Notes: a model not told the origin generated them from the sequence alone. Counted from the first letter of the stretch, positions 52,835 to 62,336 are shown. The stretch: 64,000 bases of DNA from Aliirhizobium wenxiniae (GCF_019511445.1 NZ_JAEUAN010000001.1:186001-250000), one strand, 5' to 3'. Numbers and translations: made by a program.

Positions 52835-52878
52835 CGGCATTTTGTCAGGATGACAGCGTGTCGCGGCACAAAATGCCG
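52835..52878. promoter_or_regulatory. 11-base inverted repeat between mqo and the importer operon
   Basis: CGGCATTTTGT (52835-52845) and ACAAAATGCCG (52868-52878) are perfect inverted repeats around 22 bases, in which GACA and TGTC form a smaller nested dyad. It lies between divergent mqo and the periplasmic-binding-protein gene, about 93 bases from the latter's GTG. Operator or structured leader. Confidence 0.5.
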
Positions 52879-52970
52879 AAAAACATGACTAAAAAAATCT
52901 TGTTTTGATTTCGACGCGTGGATATAGGGCGCTGGCGCAGTCTCGCGCCACCAAATCAGGAAACACCCTC

Positions 52971-53996
52971 GTGACCGCCTTCAAGACTATCCTGGCCGCT
53001 TCCGGCCTGTGCACGGCCCTTGCCCTTCTTGCTGCGAACCCGGCGCATGCCGCAACGAAATATCCGCTGACGATCGACAATTGCGGCGCATCCGTCACCT
53101 TCGAAAAGGCTCCGGAGCGAGCAGTCGGCCTCGGCCAGAACAGCGCGGAAATCCTGCTGCTGCTCGGCCTTGAAGACAAGATGGTCGGCACGGCCTTCTG
53201 GCCGAGCAAGGTTCTGCCGCAGCTGGAAGCCGCCAATGCCAAGGTGAAGCTGCTCACCGTCGAGTTCCCGACTTTCGAGAGCATTCTGGCGCAGAACCCG
53301 GATTTCGTCGCAGCCGCCCTGCCGAGCCTGATCGGCCCGACCAGCAAGGTCGCCAAGCGCGAGGATTTCGACAAGGTCGGCGTGCCGTCCTACATTTCGC
53401 CCAGCACCTGCCTTTCCACCGAAAAGGTGAAGAACGAATATGGCAGTCGCGAGCAGCTGTGGAACATGGACCTGCTCTACAAGGAGATCTCCGAGCTTTC
53501 GCAGATTTTTGACGTTGCCGATCGCGGTCAGTCGCTGATCGACGATTTCAAGAAGCGTGAGGCGGCGCTGCGTGCCAGCGTTTCCGCTGACGGCAAGAAA
53601 CTCTCCTACGTATTCTGGTTCTCCAGCCCGTCGCCGACTGCTGACGCCTATCTCGGCGGCAAGAACGGTGCCTCCGGTTTCATCGCCGACGTGCTCGGCG
53701 GCGAAAGCGCGATCAAGACCGAAGCGGAATGGCCGACGCTCGGATGGGAAAGCATCATTGCTACCAATCCCGACGTCATCGTCGTCGCCAATCTTGACCG
53801 CAACCGCTGGGAACTCGACAAGCCGGAAGCCAAGATCAAGTTCCTGACCACCGATCCGGCCGTCAGCCAGATCACGGCCGTCAAGAACAAGGCGCTGGTC
53901 GTCATGGACGGGCAGGCGATGAACCCGACCGTGCGCACCATCTACGGCGCCGAGCAGGTGGGCGAACAGCTCAAGGCACTCGGTCTCCTGAAGTGA
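52971..53996 (+). CDS. FecB/BtuF-type periplasmic binding protein
   Basis: 341 residues from GTG 52971, nine bases after AGGAA. Signal peptide ([20 protein letters not shown]). The class III binding-protein fold has [22 protein letters not shown] and [19 protein letters not shown]. Such proteins carry iron-siderophore, haem or cobalamin to a FecCD permease. Two cysteines (NCG, STC). First gene of a three-gene import operon, overlapping the permease start (GTGA). The exact ligand cannot be read; no siderophore receptor gene is near. Confidence 0.9.
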   Translation: MTAFKTILAASGLCTALALLAANPAHAATKYPLTIDNCGASVTFEKAPERAVGLGQNSAEILLLLGLEDKMVGTAFWPSKVLPQLEAANAKVKLLTVEFPTFESILAQNPDFVAAALPSLIGPTSKVAKREDFDKVGVPSYISPSTCLSTEKVKNEYGSREQLWNMDLLYKEISELSQIFDVADRGQSLIDDFKKREAALRASVSADGKKLSYVFWFSSPSPTADAYLGGKNGASGFIADVLGGESAIKTEAEWPTLGWESIIATNPDVIVVANLDRNRWELDKPEAKIKFLTTDPAVSQITAVKNKALVVMDGQAMNPTVRTIYGAEQVGEQLKALGLLK

Positions 53997-55045
53997 GCGG
54001 CATGGCCCATCCGACTTGGTCGCGGAGCCGGCAGCTTGCGGTCTTTATCGGCCTGCTCGCTGCGTCGCTTGCCGCCATCGCGCTCGTCGTCGGCGTGAGC
54101 GTTGGGATCGGCGATCTGCCGATCCCGCTATCGACCACCTATGCGGCGATCAGCAACCGGCTGGGCTGGACGGCGATCGAGCTCAACCGCATCCATGAGA
54201 CGGTGATCTGGGATTACCGTTTGAGCCGTGCGCTGGTCGCCGCCTTCTGCGGTGCGGGGCTGGCGTTGTCGGGCGCGATCATGCAATCGCTGTTGCGCAA
54301 CCCGCTGGCCGAGCCCTATGTGCTCGGCATTTCTGCGGGGGCTTCGACAGGGGCTGTGGCAATCGTCATCCTCGGGCTTGGGGCAGGGACGGTATCGCTC
54401 TCTGCAGGTGCCTTTGCCGGCGCCTTTGCGGCCTTCTTCTTCGTGGCGCTTCTGTCCAACGGAACACGAGGGGGGGCGGATCGCACCATCCTTGCCGGCG
54501 TTGCCGCCTCGCAGCTGTTCAATGCCGCGACCTCCTATATCGTCACCACATCCGGCAATGCGCAGCAGGCGCGTGACGTGATGTTCTGGCTGCTCGGCAG
54601 CTTTGGCGGCGTGCGCTGGCCGGAATTCATGCTGGTGTCTGTCGTGGTCGGCTTCGGGCTGGTCATCTGTCTCTGTTATGCGCGGGTGCTGGACGCCTTT
54701 GCCTTCGGCGACGAGGCGGCGGCCTCGCTCGGCGTCAATGTCGGGGCCGCGCGGATCGCACTGTTTGCGCTGACGGCCGTGATGACCGCGACCGTGGTCA
54801 GCATGGTCGGAACGATCGGTTTCGTCGGGCTTGTCGTGCCTCATGCGGCGCGGTTCATCGTCGGGCCGTTGCACGTGAGACTCTTGCCGGCTTGTGCCAT
54901 CGTCGGGGCGATCTTCATGGTGCTTGCCGATATTGCCTCGCGGGCGCTGATCCCGCAGCAGGTTTTGCCGATCGGGGTGGTGACCGCGCTTGTCGGCGTG
55001 CCGTTCTTCTCCGTCATCCTCTACCGGTTCCAGAGGGCGTCATGA
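53993..55045 (+). CDS. FecCD-family ABC permease
   Basis: 350 residues, about nine to ten membrane helices. DYRLSRALVAAFCGAGLALSGA, LRNPLAEPYVLGISAGAS, LGVNVGAAR and TIGFVGLVVPHAARFIVG are typical of BtuC/FecCD permeases for iron complexes or cobalamin. The GTG start overlaps the binding-protein stop (GTGA); an ATG at 54002 is an alternative. Its stop overlaps the ATPase start (ATGA). Confidence 0.92.
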   Translation: MSGMAHPTWSRSRQLAVFIGLLAASLAAIALVVGVSVGIGDLPIPLSTTYAAISNRLGWTAIELNRIHETVIWDYRLSRALVAAFCGAGLALSGAIMQSLLRNPLAEPYVLGISAGASTGAVAIVILGLGAGTVSLSAGAFAGAFAAFFFVALLSNGTRGGADRTILAGVAASQLFNAATSYIVTTSGNAQQARDVMFWLLGSFGGVRWPEFMLVSVVVGFGLVICLCYARVLDAFAFGDEAAASLGVNVGAARIALFALTAVMTATVVSMVGTIGFVGLVVPHAARFIVGPLHVRLLPACAIVGAIFMVLADIASRALIPQQVLPIGVVTALVGVPFFSVILYRFQRAS

Positions 55046-55803
55046 GCATCAGGGCTGAAAACCTCACCTGGAAGATAGGCCGCAAGACCATTCTTGACGG
55101 TGTGTCCTTTGTCGCCGAGCCGGGGCAGATGCTTGGGCTGCTTGGGCCGAACGGCTCCGGCAAGACGTCGCTTCTGCGTTTGCTCGCGGGACTGAAAAAG
55201 CCACATTCGGGCCGGGTGACGCTGGACAATGCGGATATCCGGTCTATCGGCCGGCGCACGATGGCGCAGCGTGTCGCCTTCGTCGAACAGCATGCGACGA
55301 CCAATTCCAACCTGCGCGTCATCGATGTCGTCAAGCTCGGGCGGTTTCCGCATCGCTCGATGTTCTCCGGCTGGTCCAAGACGGATGACGATGCTGTTGC
55401 CGAGGCGCTGGAACGCGCCGGGATGGTGGAAAAGCGCAACGAGCGCTGGCAGAGCCTGTCGGGCGGCGAGAAACAGCGGGCGCATATTGCCCGAGCGCTT
55501 GCGCAATCGCCGAAGGAACTGATCCTCGACGAACCGACCAACCATCTCGACATCCAGCATCAGATCAGCCTGATGCGGCTCGTCTCGGGCTTGCCGGTGA
55601 CCAGTATCATTGCGCTTCATGACCTCAATCATGCAGCCATGTTCTGCGACCGGCTGATCGTGATGCAGAAGGGACAGATCGTCGCCGCCGGCGCGCCGGA
55701 GGAGATTGTCACCGAGGACTTGCTGCGGGACGTGTTTTCGGTCGAGGCCCGGGTGGAGACCTCGCCGCATCACGCGCGGCCGCACATCCATTATCTGCGA
55801 TAA
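55042..55803 (+). CDS. ABC transporter ATP-binding protein, FecE/BtuD type
   Basis: 253 residues. Walker A GPNGSGKTSLLR near residue 35, Q-loop in VAFVEQHA, signature SLSGGEKQRAHIARAL near 135, Walker B LILDEPTNHLD and H-loop ALHDLNHAA. Energises the FecCD permease; coupled to it by a four-base overlap. The C-terminus is His-rich (HHARPHIHYLR), a feature that may bind metal. A terminator follows at 55809. Substrate is inferred to be an iron complex or corrinoid. Confidence 0.92.
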   Translation: MSIRAENLTWKIGRKTILDGVSFVAEPGQMLGLLGPNGSGKTSLLRLLAGLKKPHSGRVTLDNADIRSIGRRTMAQRVAFVEQHATTNSNLRVIDVVKLGRFPHRSMFSGWSKTDDDAVAEALERAGMVEKRNERWQSLSGGEKQRAHIARALAQSPKELILDEPTNHLDIQHQISLMRLVSGLPVTSIIALHDLNHAAMFCDRLIVMQKGQIVAAGAPEEIVTEDLLRDVFSVEARVETSPHHARPHIHYLR

Positions 55804-55808
55804 TCCTC

Positions 55809-55836
55809 AAGGCCGGCGAGAAAATTTGCCGGCCTT
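55809..55836 (+). terminator. Rho-independent terminator of the importer operon
   Basis: AAGGCCGGC (55809-55817) pairs perfectly with GCCGGCCTT (55828-55836) around a 10-base loop, followed by GTCGGTTTTCCGTTTCG. It directly follows the ATPase stop. Confidence 0.65.
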
Positions 55837-55909
55837 GTCGGTTTTCCGTTTCGTCTTTCGTCCTAGGTTCACCATCCAATGCGATGCTGACGAAAACGGG
55901 AGACAGGAC

Positions 55910-56374
55910 ATGAGCGACGCCACCTACAAGCTGCAGATCATCCGTGAATTCGACGTATCCGCAGAAAAGCTGTTCAAGGTGTGGACGACGCCGGAACGGT
56001 TCGGCGAATGGTTCTGCCCGCTGCCGTGGAAGGTCACCGAGGCACGCTCCGATCTGCGTCCCGGCGGCGAGAGCTTTGTCCTGATGGAAGGCCCGAACGG
56101 TGAAAAGATCCCCAATCCGGGTGTCTATCTGGAAATCGTTCCGGGCAGGAAGCTGGTGTTCACCGACGCCTTTACCGTGGGATGGGTGCCGTCGGAAAAG
56201 CCGTTCATGACCGGCATCCTCGAATTCGAGGATCTCGGTGGCGGGCGCTCGCGCTACACGGCGACGGCGGTTCACTGGAACGAGGAATACATGAAGGCGC
56301 ATCAGGAGATGGGCTTCGAGGAAGGCTGGGGCATCGTTGCCGAGCAGATGGCCGGTGTGGCGAAGACGTTCTGA
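55910..56374 (+). CDS. SRPBCC/AHSA1-type START-like domain protein
   Basis: 154 residues from ATG 55910 with GGGAGACAGG upstream. LQIIREFDVSAEKLFKVWTTPERFGEWF is the START-like beginning, GPNGEKIPNPGVYLEIVPGRKLVFTD the barrel core, ARTRYTATAVHW-like YTATAVHWNEEYMKAH and the C-terminal helix FEEGWGIVAEQMAGVA. Binds a hydrophobic ligand or acts in detoxification; ligand unknown. Stand-alone gene after the importer terminator. Confidence 0.85.
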   Translation: MSDATYKLQIIREFDVSAEKLFKVWTTPERFGEWFCPLPWKVTEARSDLRPGGESFVLMEGPNGEKIPNPGVYLEIVPGRKLVFTDAFTVGWVPSEKPFMTGILEFEDLGGGRSRYTATAVHWNEEYMKAHQEMGFEEGWGIVAEQMAGVAKTF

Positions 56375-56471
56375 GTTTTCCTGAGTCTTCGCAAGGGGTT
56401 GCGGTGGCGGGTTGATGATCCGATTCATCTTGCTGACGCGGCGCATCAACTCTTCCGTGGTCATCGATTTT

Positions 56472-56494
56472 ATCGAACGATCAGTTCGATCGTT
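56472..56494. promoter_or_regulatory. Nested perfect palindromes upstream of the monooxygenase gene
   Basis: ATCGAAC-GATCA-GTTCGAT (56472-56490) is a perfect dyad, and AACGATC-AGTTC-GATCGTT (56476-56494) overlaps it. Both sit 64-86 bases before the LLM ATG. The shape and spacing resemble TetR-family operators, but no such regulator gene adjoins it. Confidence 0.55.
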
Positions 56495-56557
56495 TGCGGT
56501 TTGCGCTCGGGGCGCAGGCTCTCTATCTCATGGTCAAGGATCACAGGAACCCATGCG

Positions 56558-57631
56558 ATGGAACTCGGGCTTCATACATTCGGCGACATGGATGCAAACG
56601 CTCCCGACAAGGGAGCGGAAGGCGCAAGGCGACTGAAGAACCTCCTGGAGGAGATCGAGCTTGCCGATCAGGTGGGGCTCGACGTTTTCGGGCTCGGCGA
56701 GCATCACCGGCCGGATTACGTCATTTCCTCGCCCGCCATGGTGCTTTCCGCGGCGGCGTCGCGGACGAAGAGGATCAGGCTGACAAGCGCGGTGACCGTG
56801 CTGAGCTCGGACGATCCTGTGCGGGTGTTCCAGCAGTTTTCGACGCTCGACCTGATTTCCGGCGGACGCGCGGAGATCATGGCGGGGCGCGGGTCGTTCA
56901 TCGAATCCTTCCCGCTGTTCGGGCAGGATCTCGGTGATTATGATGAGCTGTTTTCCGAAAAGCTCGACCTGCTTCTCAAGCTTCGCGATGAGGAGGTGGT
57001 GACATGGCAGGCACGGGGGCAGGGTAAGATACGGCCCTCGATCAACGGGCGAGGCGTCTATCCGCGGCCGCTGCAGGATCCGCTGCCTCTCTGGATCGCG
57101 GTCGGCGGAACGCCGCAGTCGGTCATTCGCGCCGGGTCGCTCGGCCTGCCGCTGGCGATCGCCATCATCGGCGGCGAATATCCGCGTTTCAAGCCGTTTG
57201 CCGATCTCTATCGTGAAGCGGGCGAAAATGCGGGGCATGATCCCGAAAAGCTCAAGACCAGCATCAACGTACATGGTTTCATCGCCGATACGACAGAGGT
57301 TGCGGCGGACCAGTTCTATGGGCCGCAGTCAGAAGTGATGAACCGTATCGGCCGCGAGCGCGGTTGGGGGCCGACGAGCCGGGCGCATTTCGATCAGGCA
57401 CGTGGGCCTCTGGGCAATCTCTTCGTCGGCGAGCCGGAACTGGTGGCGGAAAAGATCATTACGGCCCACAGGGTGTTCAAGATGGACCGGTTCCTGCTGC
57501 AGATGGCGATAGGCCTTATGCCGCATGATCAGATCATGCGCGGTATCGAGCTTTACGGCACCAAGGTGGCGCCGATCGTCAGAAAGGAATTGACCGGATC
57601 GGCTGAGCGGGTCACATCGCAGGCAAATTAA
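56558..57631 (+). CDS. Luciferase-like (LLM) flavin-dependent monooxygenase
   Basis: 357 residues from [22 protein letters not shown]. The bacterial-luciferase barrel is shown by [47 protein letters not shown] and [18 protein letters not shown]. It would use reduced FMN to oxidise an organic substrate; none is evident. AGGA at 56545 and the family start choose this ATG over one at 56399. The upstream palindrome (56472-56494) probably controls it. Alone before the map gene. Confidence 0.88.
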   Translation: MELGLHTFGDMDANAPDKGAEGARRLKNLLEEIELADQVGLDVFGLGEHHRPDYVISSPAMVLSAAASRTKRIRLTSAVTVLSSDDPVRVFQQFSTLDLISGGRAEIMAGRGSFIESFPLFGQDLGDYDELFSEKLDLLLKLRDEEVVTWQARGQGKIRPSINGRGVYPRPLQDPLPLWIAVGGTPQSVIRAGSLGLPLAIAIIGGEYPRFKPFADLYREAGENAGHDPEKLKTSINVHGFIADTTEVAADQFYGPQSEVMNRIGRERGWGPTSRAHFDQARGPLGNLFVGEPELVAEKIITAHRVFKMDRFLLQMAIGLMPHDQIMRGIELYGTKVAPIVRKELTGSAERVTSQAN

Positions 57632-57657
57632 GAACACAGACGAGGAAACGACCCGCA

Positions 57658-58413
57658 ATGGTAATCTCCAGTGAAGACGAACTCGACAAGCTGAAAGCGA
57701 TCGGCCGGCTCTGCGCCCAGGCGATGGAGACGATGGCAAAGTCGCTGGAGCCGGGGATCACCACCAAGGAACTGGACGATATCGGTCGCAAGCTGCTTGA
57801 GGATAACGGCGCGCAATCGGCGCCGGAGACCTGCTACCAGTTTCCAGGCGCGACCTGTATCAGCGTCAACGAGGAAGTGGCGCATGGCATTCCGGGCGGC
57901 CGGGTGATCAAGGCGGGCGATCTCGTGAATATCGACGTTTCTGCTGTGAAGGACGGTTTTTTCGGCGATTGCGGCGCATCCTACGCGGTGCCGCCGGTCA
58001 AACGCGAAATCGAAAAGCTCTGCCGCGACGGCAAGCGCGCGCTCTGGACCGGGTTGCAGCAGGTCAAGGCCGGCAACAAGATCGCCGGTATCGGCAACGC
58101 GATCGGCGCATTCGCCAAGAAGAACCGCTACACGCTGATCACCAATCTTTCGAGCCACGGCATCGGCCTGACGCTGCATGACGAGCCGAAGGAAATTCCG
58201 ACCTGGCCGGAAAAGGGTGAGCGCCGCATCATGGAAGAGGGGCTGGTCTTCACCGTCGAGCCGTTCCTGTCGATGGGTGGCACCTGGGCGGAAGACGGCG
58301 ACAACGACGATCCGTGGACGCTTTACAGCGACCCGAGCGCACCGACGGTGCAATACGAGCACACGATCGTTGCGACCAAGAACGGTCCGCTGATTCTCAC
58401 ACTTGTAAACTGA
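57658..58413 (+). CDS. map: Methionine aminopeptidase, type I
   Basis: 251 residues. The five metal ligands are recognisable: Asp in LVNIDVSAVKDG, Asp in FFGDCGASY, His in SSHGIG (usually CGHGIG), Glu in VFTVEPFLSMGG and Glu in YEHTIV. A His in NEEVAHGIPGG completes the pocket. It removes initiator methionine from nascent proteins. GAGGAAACG precedes the ATG; the gene is 26 bases after the monooxygenase. The altered ligand neighbourhoods suggest this is a secondary copy in the genome, which is inference. Confidence 0.9.
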   Translation: MVISSEDELDKLKAIGRLCAQAMETMAKSLEPGITTKELDDIGRKLLEDNGAQSAPETCYQFPGATCISVNEEVAHGIPGGRVIKAGDLVNIDVSAVKDGFFGDCGASYAVPPVKREIEKLCRDGKRALWTGLQQVKAGNKIAGIGNAIGAFAKKNRYTLITNLSSHGIGLTLHDEPKEIPTWPEKGERRIMEEGLVFTVEPFLSMGGTWAEDGDNDDPWTLYSDPSAPTVQYEHTIVATKNGPLILTLVN

Positions 58414-58426
58414 TAGGGATTGGCTT

Positions 58427-58450
58427 CGGTCGCGGCACAAGCTGCGACCG
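58427..58450. terminator. Hairpin between convergent map and a small gene
   Basis: CGGTCGCGGC (58427-58436) pairs with GCTGCGACCG (58441-58450), with one G-T pair, around ACAA. It lies 14 bases after the map stop and 9 bases before the stop of the minus-strand gene. No T run follows on either side, so termination is uncertain. Confidence 0.4.
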
Positions 58451-58458
58451 GGATGGCG

Positions 58459-58683
58459 TCAGCGGACGCAGGTCTCCGCCGCCGCGCGGTTGGCGGCCTC
58501 GATGGCGCAATAAAATGCGTCGGCGCGTTCTTCTCCGAGATGGTCGATCGCCTTGCGTGCGTGCACGCGGGCGGCACTTTCCATCAGTTGAGCGAATGCG
58601 GCATTGCCGATCAGGTCCGCCTTGCGCAGCTGCGCGATCAGCGGGTCCACCAGCACTTCCGATACGGTCAGGTCACGATCCAT
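58459..58683 (-). CDS. Small hypothetical helical protein
   Basis: 74 residues from MDRDLTVSEVLVDPLIAQLR with GGGAGGCG as ribosome site; the frame extends to 58767 without support. Alanine- and arginine-rich helices (FAQLMESAARVHARKAIDHLG, AFYCAIEAANRAAAETC) suggest a compact helical fold. No family recognised. Convergent with map. Confidence 0.65.
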   Translation of the reverse strand: MDRDLTVSEVLVDPLIAQLRKADLIGNAAFAQLMESAARVHARKAIDHLGEERADAFYCAIEAANRAAAETCVR

Positions 58684-58878
58684 TTTGCGCCTCCCGTCTG
58701 TTGATTTGGCACGGGACAGACCATGACGGGCATTCGTGTCAACAACAAGACAAATGACGCCCTGCAACGCACCAATTCGTTACTGCACCCGCTTTCCCGA
58801 TGGAAACATTCAAATTATTCCCGTTGCGATGAATTTTGCTGATTTGTGCGGCGGATGTCGCCCTGACATAAGCAGAGC

Positions 58879-60057
58879 ATGGACATGACCTCTCGCGTAA
58901 ATCTTCCCCTTGTCGGCCTTTCCGGGGCGATCGCCATGGCAGCCGCCATGGGCTTTGGCCGTTTCTTCTATACACCGGTATTGCCGGGCATGATTGCCGG
59001 CATTCCGATCTCGTCGGCGGGTGCAGGTTATATCGCAGCCGGCAATTTTGCCGGATATCTGGCAGGGGCAATCCTTGCAGGGCAGGGCTGGGCCGCCGGC
59101 CGCGAAAGGATGATCGCGCTTTCCTCGCTTCTGGCCACCGCGGTGCTTCTGGCGGCCATGGCGCTCACCACATCTGTGCCGGCCTTCGTTGTGATCCGCT
59201 TCCTTGCAGGGCTTGCCAGTGCGCTGGCGATGATCCTGACATCCTCCATCGTTCTTCCCTATGCGCGAAATTGCGGCAGCCAAGGGCATGTCGTCAATTT
59301 CCTGCATTTTGGCGGCGTGGGCGTGGGGATAGCGCTGTCGTCGGCGCTGGCGCTGATCGTCAATACGTCTGCAGGCGATGCGGCGCATGGCTGGCGCATC
59401 AACTGGCTGGCCGGTGCGGCGATCACGCTTGCGGCTGTGCTTCTGGTGAAATGGATGCTGCCACGGCCGCATGGTGTGACGGAACGAAAGGTGGAGCCGA
59501 AGCTCGAATGGAAACTGCCGCTCGTGCTGTTGACCACATCCTACGGGCTGTTCGGCTTCGGTTACGTGATTACCGCAACATTTCTCGTGACGATCGCCCG
59601 GCAGGGCGATGCGGGAGCAACCATCGAATTCCTAGCATGGTTCGTCACCGGCTGTGCGGCCGCCGTTTCGCTTCTCGCCTGGCATCCGCTGGCGATCCGC
59701 ATCGGACTTTCCAGATCCTATATGGTGGCGATGACAGTGCTCGCCTTAGGCGTTCTCTGTTCTGTACTTCTGCCGCCGACGGCCGGTGCGCTTCTGGGCG
59801 GCCTCCTGCTCGGCGCGACCTTCATGGTGGTCACCGCCTACGGGCTTCAGCTCGGCGGCAAGCTGGCTCCGGAAAGTCCACGCAGGGCGCTTGCCTCGTT
59901 GACGGCAGCTTTCGGCACCGGCCAGATCATCGGCCCGCTCGTGGCCGGTTGGGCGGCGGAGAAAAGCGGCAGTTTCGCGCTGCCGACACTGATCGCGACA
60001 GCCGTGCTCGTCGTCTGCGTCGTGCTCGCCGCGATCGTGGCCAGACGTATTGGCTGA
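58879..60057 (+). CDS. MFS transporter, YbfB/YjiJ family
   Basis: 392 residues with twelve membrane helices. AAAMGFGRFFYTPVLPGM at the first helix, RFLAGLASALAMILTSS and LHFGGVGVGIALSS belong to the YbfB/YjiJ branch of major facilitator transporters, which have no settled substrate. A late TAAFGTGQIIGPLVAGWAAE is in the last helices. MDM start; the ribosome site is weak (AAGCAGAGC). Upstream of bacA by 123 bases in the same direction, probably an independent gene. Confidence 0.87.
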   Translation: MDMTSRVNLPLVGLSGAIAMAAAMGFGRFFYTPVLPGMIAGIPISSAGAGYIAAGNFAGYLAGAILAGQGWAAGRERMIALSSLLATAVLLAAMALTTSVPAFVVIRFLAGLASALAMILTSSIVLPYARNCGSQGHVVNFLHFGGVGVGIALSSALALIVNTSAGDAAHGWRINWLAGAAITLAAVLLVKWMLPRPHGVTERKVEPKLEWKLPLVLLTTSYGLFGFGYVITATFLVTIARQGDAGATIEFLAWFVTGCAAAVSLLAWHPLAIRIGLSRSYMVAMTVLALGVLCSVLLPPTAGALLGGLLLGATFMVVTAYGLQLGGKLAPESPRRALASLTAAFGTGQIIGPLVAGWAAEKSGSFALPTLIATAVLVVCVVLAAIVARRIG

Positions 60058-60180
60058 AGATCAACGTGGTTACAAATGCGTAACAAAGTGATGCGGCCAT
60101 TGCCGCATCCACGCGATTGCCATAATTTCGCGGCCTAACACCGCACCCCGCAGCATCGAACTCAGGAAAGCACCCGCTCC

Positions 60181-61458
60181 GTGTTCCATTCCTTCTTTCC
60201 TCGCCCGAAACTGTTTTTTCCATCCGCGTTACTCTGGTGCATTCTGGTCATAGGCTCCTGGTATTCAGGCGGCAGTCAGATGGGATCACTGATCGGGCTG
60301 GCTCCCGCTCCTGCGAGCGACGCCGCATCGATTGGGGTCTCGCTGTTCTGGAACTCCGCATATCTCTGGTTTTATGCCTACTATCTCGCGGCGACACTGA
60401 TATTTGCCGCCTTCTGGTTCTGGTTTGCTCCGCATCGGTGGCAGTTGTGGTCGATCCTCGGCACTTCTCTCATCATCTTTGCGACCTATTTTTCCGTTCA
60501 GGTGAGTGTCGCGTTCAATGCATGGTACGGTCCCTATTATGACCTGATCCAGCAGGCGCTGGCCAAGACCGCGCCGGTTACGGTGGAGCAGCTTTATTCG
60601 GGCCTGCTCGGCATTACCGGCATTGCCTTCGTTTCCATCACCGTGAGCGTTCTGAACCTCTTCTTCGTCAGCCATTATATCTTCCGGTGGCGCACGGCGA
60701 TGAACGAGTTCTACATGGCCAACTGGGACAGGCTTCGGCATATTGAAGGCGCCTCGCAGCGTGTGCAGGAAGACACGATGCGGTTTTCCAGCACGGTTGA
60801 AAGCCTCGGTGTCGGGCTTGTACGCGCCGTCATGACGCTGATTGCCTTCATGCCTGTTCTCTTCACCTTTTCCGAGACGATCAGCGAGTTGCCGATCGTC
60901 GGTGAGATTCCGCATGCGCTCGTCTGGGCCGCGATCGTCTGGTCGGTATTCGGCACCGGTTTCCTTGCCCTTGTCGGCATAAAACTGCCGGGCCTGGAAT
61001 TTCGCAATCAGCGCGTAGAAGCGGCTTACCGCAAGGAACTGGTCTACGGCGAAGATCACGAAGATCGCGCTCAGCCTGTGACCGTGCAGGAGCTGTTCGG
61101 AAATGTCCGGAAGAACTATTTCCGCCTCTATTTCCACTACCTGTATTTCAACATCGCCCGGATTTTCTATCTACAGGCCGACAACCTCTACAGCCTGATC
61201 GTCCTCATCCCCTCTATCGCTGCCGGCAAGATCACGCTTGGGGTGTTCACGCAGGTCGGTAACGTGTTCGATCAGGTGAGGGGATCGTTCCAGTATCTCA
61301 TCAATTCCTGGACGACGATCGTTGAGCTGATGTCGATCTACAAGCGTCTTAAGGCTTTCGAAGCGACGATCGACGGTGGGCCGCTGCCGCAGATCGACCA
61401 GAACTACCTGATCCGCGAGGCCGAAGGCGGCGAGATGGCGGCGAACAAGCCGACCTGA
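60181..61458 (+). CDS. bacA: Peptide transporter BacA/SbmA
   Basis: 425 residues with seven or eight membrane helices. [67 protein letters not shown] and [24 protein letters not shown] are diagnostic of SbmA/BacA. This proton-driven importer takes up antimicrobial and nodule-specific peptides and affects very-long-chain fatty acid modification of lipid A; in Sinorhizobium it is needed for symbiosis and in Brucella for chronic infection. GTG start, with AGGAAAG twelve bases upstream. A terminator follows at 61489. Confidence 0.95.
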   Translation: MFHSFFPRPKLFFPSALLWCILVIGSWYSGGSQMGSLIGLAPAPASDAASIGVSLFWNSAYLWFYAYYLAATLIFAAFWFWFAPHRWQLWSILGTSLIIFATYFSVQVSVAFNAWYGPYYDLIQQALAKTAPVTVEQLYSGLLGITGIAFVSITVSVLNLFFVSHYIFRWRTAMNEFYMANWDRLRHIEGASQRVQEDTMRFSSTVESLGVGLVRAVMTLIAFMPVLFTFSETISELPIVGEIPHALVWAAIVWSVFGTGFLALVGIKLPGLEFRNQRVEAAYRKELVYGEDHEDRAQPVTVQELFGNVRKNYFRLYFHYLYFNIARIFYLQADNLYSLIVLIPSIAAGKITLGVFTQVGNVFDQVRGSFQYLINSWTTIVELMSIYKRLKAFEATIDGGPLPQIDQNYLIREAEGGEMAANKPT

Positions 61459-61488
61459 TCGTCATCTGAAATTTGCATGCAGTTTTGG

Positions 61489-61516
61489 CCGCGCCGGATT
61501 TGTCGATCCGGCGCGG
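61489..61516 (+). terminator. Rho-independent terminator of bacA
   Basis: CCGCGCCGGAT (61489-61499) pairs perfectly with ATCCGGCGCGG (61506-61516) around TTGTCG, followed by TTCTGCGTTTGG. It is 30 bases past the bacA stop. Confidence 0.65.
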
Positions 61517-61760
61517 TTCTGCGTTTGGGGGATCTCTTCGGCCGCATGAGGGTGATGGCCGTTCGATCTACCCGGAGGGAACAGGGCAGGCGGATATTCG
61601 AGTGTATTGGGTGGTCAGGTTTTGCCTGCCCCGACCGCTTTCGATGCATGAAGGAGGTTTTGTCAGGCCCTCCATTCGCCTCGTCTACGATCATCACCGG
61701 AACCAAGCTCTTCGAACCCGCTGAGGATGCCGGTTCGCGAACCCGGTTTCCCATCCGATG

Positions 61761-61785
61761 ACGCGCCGATTATGGCGCGTATTTT
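61761..61785 (+). terminator. Second plus-strand terminator in the bacA-VanZ gap
   Basis: ACGCGCC (61761-61767) pairs with GGCGCGT (61774-61780) around GATTAT, followed by ATTTT. Since bacA already has a terminator 270 bases earlier, an independent short transcript between them is possible. The gap (61459-61849) also has a 12-base palindrome GGTTCGCGAACC at 61732-61743 and no convincing protein gene. Confidence 0.5.
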
Positions 61786-61849
61786 GGGGGCGGGGACGAG
61801 GTGGGGACGAAAAAGATGGAAGTGGTTGAAATGTTTGGTGCGTATTCGC

Positions 61850-62233
61850 TCAGGCTGCGACCGGCTGGCGGAAGCGGGCGATCATGCGGTTGGCAATCAG
61901 TCCGACAAGACAGCCCACAATTGCTCCCGCAGCCTTTACCGCGGCATCGTCGAGATGGGCGTGGCGGGTGGGAGAGAGGAACTGCAGGAGTTCGATACTG
62001 CCTGCTCCGACGATCAGCAGGATGGCGCAAAGCAGCCATTGCCGTGGATAGGCGAGCACGAACAGCAGCGCCATGACGGCAAAAGCGCCGGCGCGATCGA
62101 TATCCACGGGGGCAAAATCCTGCGGCCGCAGGCGGATCGGCGAGACCGTCACGAAGATGATGGTGGCAAGCGCCAGCCAGGGAAGAAGTTTGAAAAGGCG
62201 TGACGTCATCAATTTGGTCATCAATCCTGTCAT
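61850..62233 (-). CDS. VanZ-like membrane protein
   Basis: 127 residues with four membrane helices: LPWLALATIIFVTVSPIRLRP, AGAFAVMALLFVLAYP, LCAILLIVGAGSIELLQFL and AAGAIVGCLVGLIAN. The TVSPIRLRP and SIELLQFLSPTRHAHLDD segments match VanZ-family proteins, whose function outside teicoplanin resistance is unknown. The chosen start (ATG 62233) is uncertain because no strong ribosome site is seen; the frame opens at 62275. Confidence 0.75.
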   Translation of the reverse strand: MTGLMTKLMTSRLFKLLPWLALATIIFVTVSPIRLRPQDFAPVDIDRAGAFAVMALLFVLAYPRQWLLCAILLIVGAGSIELLQFLSPTRHAHLDDAAVKAAGAIVGCLVGLIANRMIARFRQPVAA

Positions 62234-62336
62234 GGAGCTTTCATATCGTGAGCTGGAAAAGGCCGGAAGCTGCATAAGCCAACGGGTCTAATGCAAAGAG
62301 ATAAACATCCCGTGAGCGATGGGCGGCGCGTGAGGC

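Noticed and set aside
52879..52970. Cobalamin riboswitch before the FecB/BtuF-type gene
   Set aside because: Considered because of the importer type and the hairpin TGGCGC-N6-GCGCCA at 52933-52950, but the B12 box and the rest of the conserved core are absent.
61681..61760. tRNA gene suggested by GGTTCGCGAACC
   Set aside because: The palindrome lacks a T-loop consensus and no cloverleaf with a 3' acceptor stem can be drawn.
61477..61761. 94-codon frame after bacA
   Set aside because: It spans two terminator-like hairpins and has no ribosome site or family; treated as non-coding.
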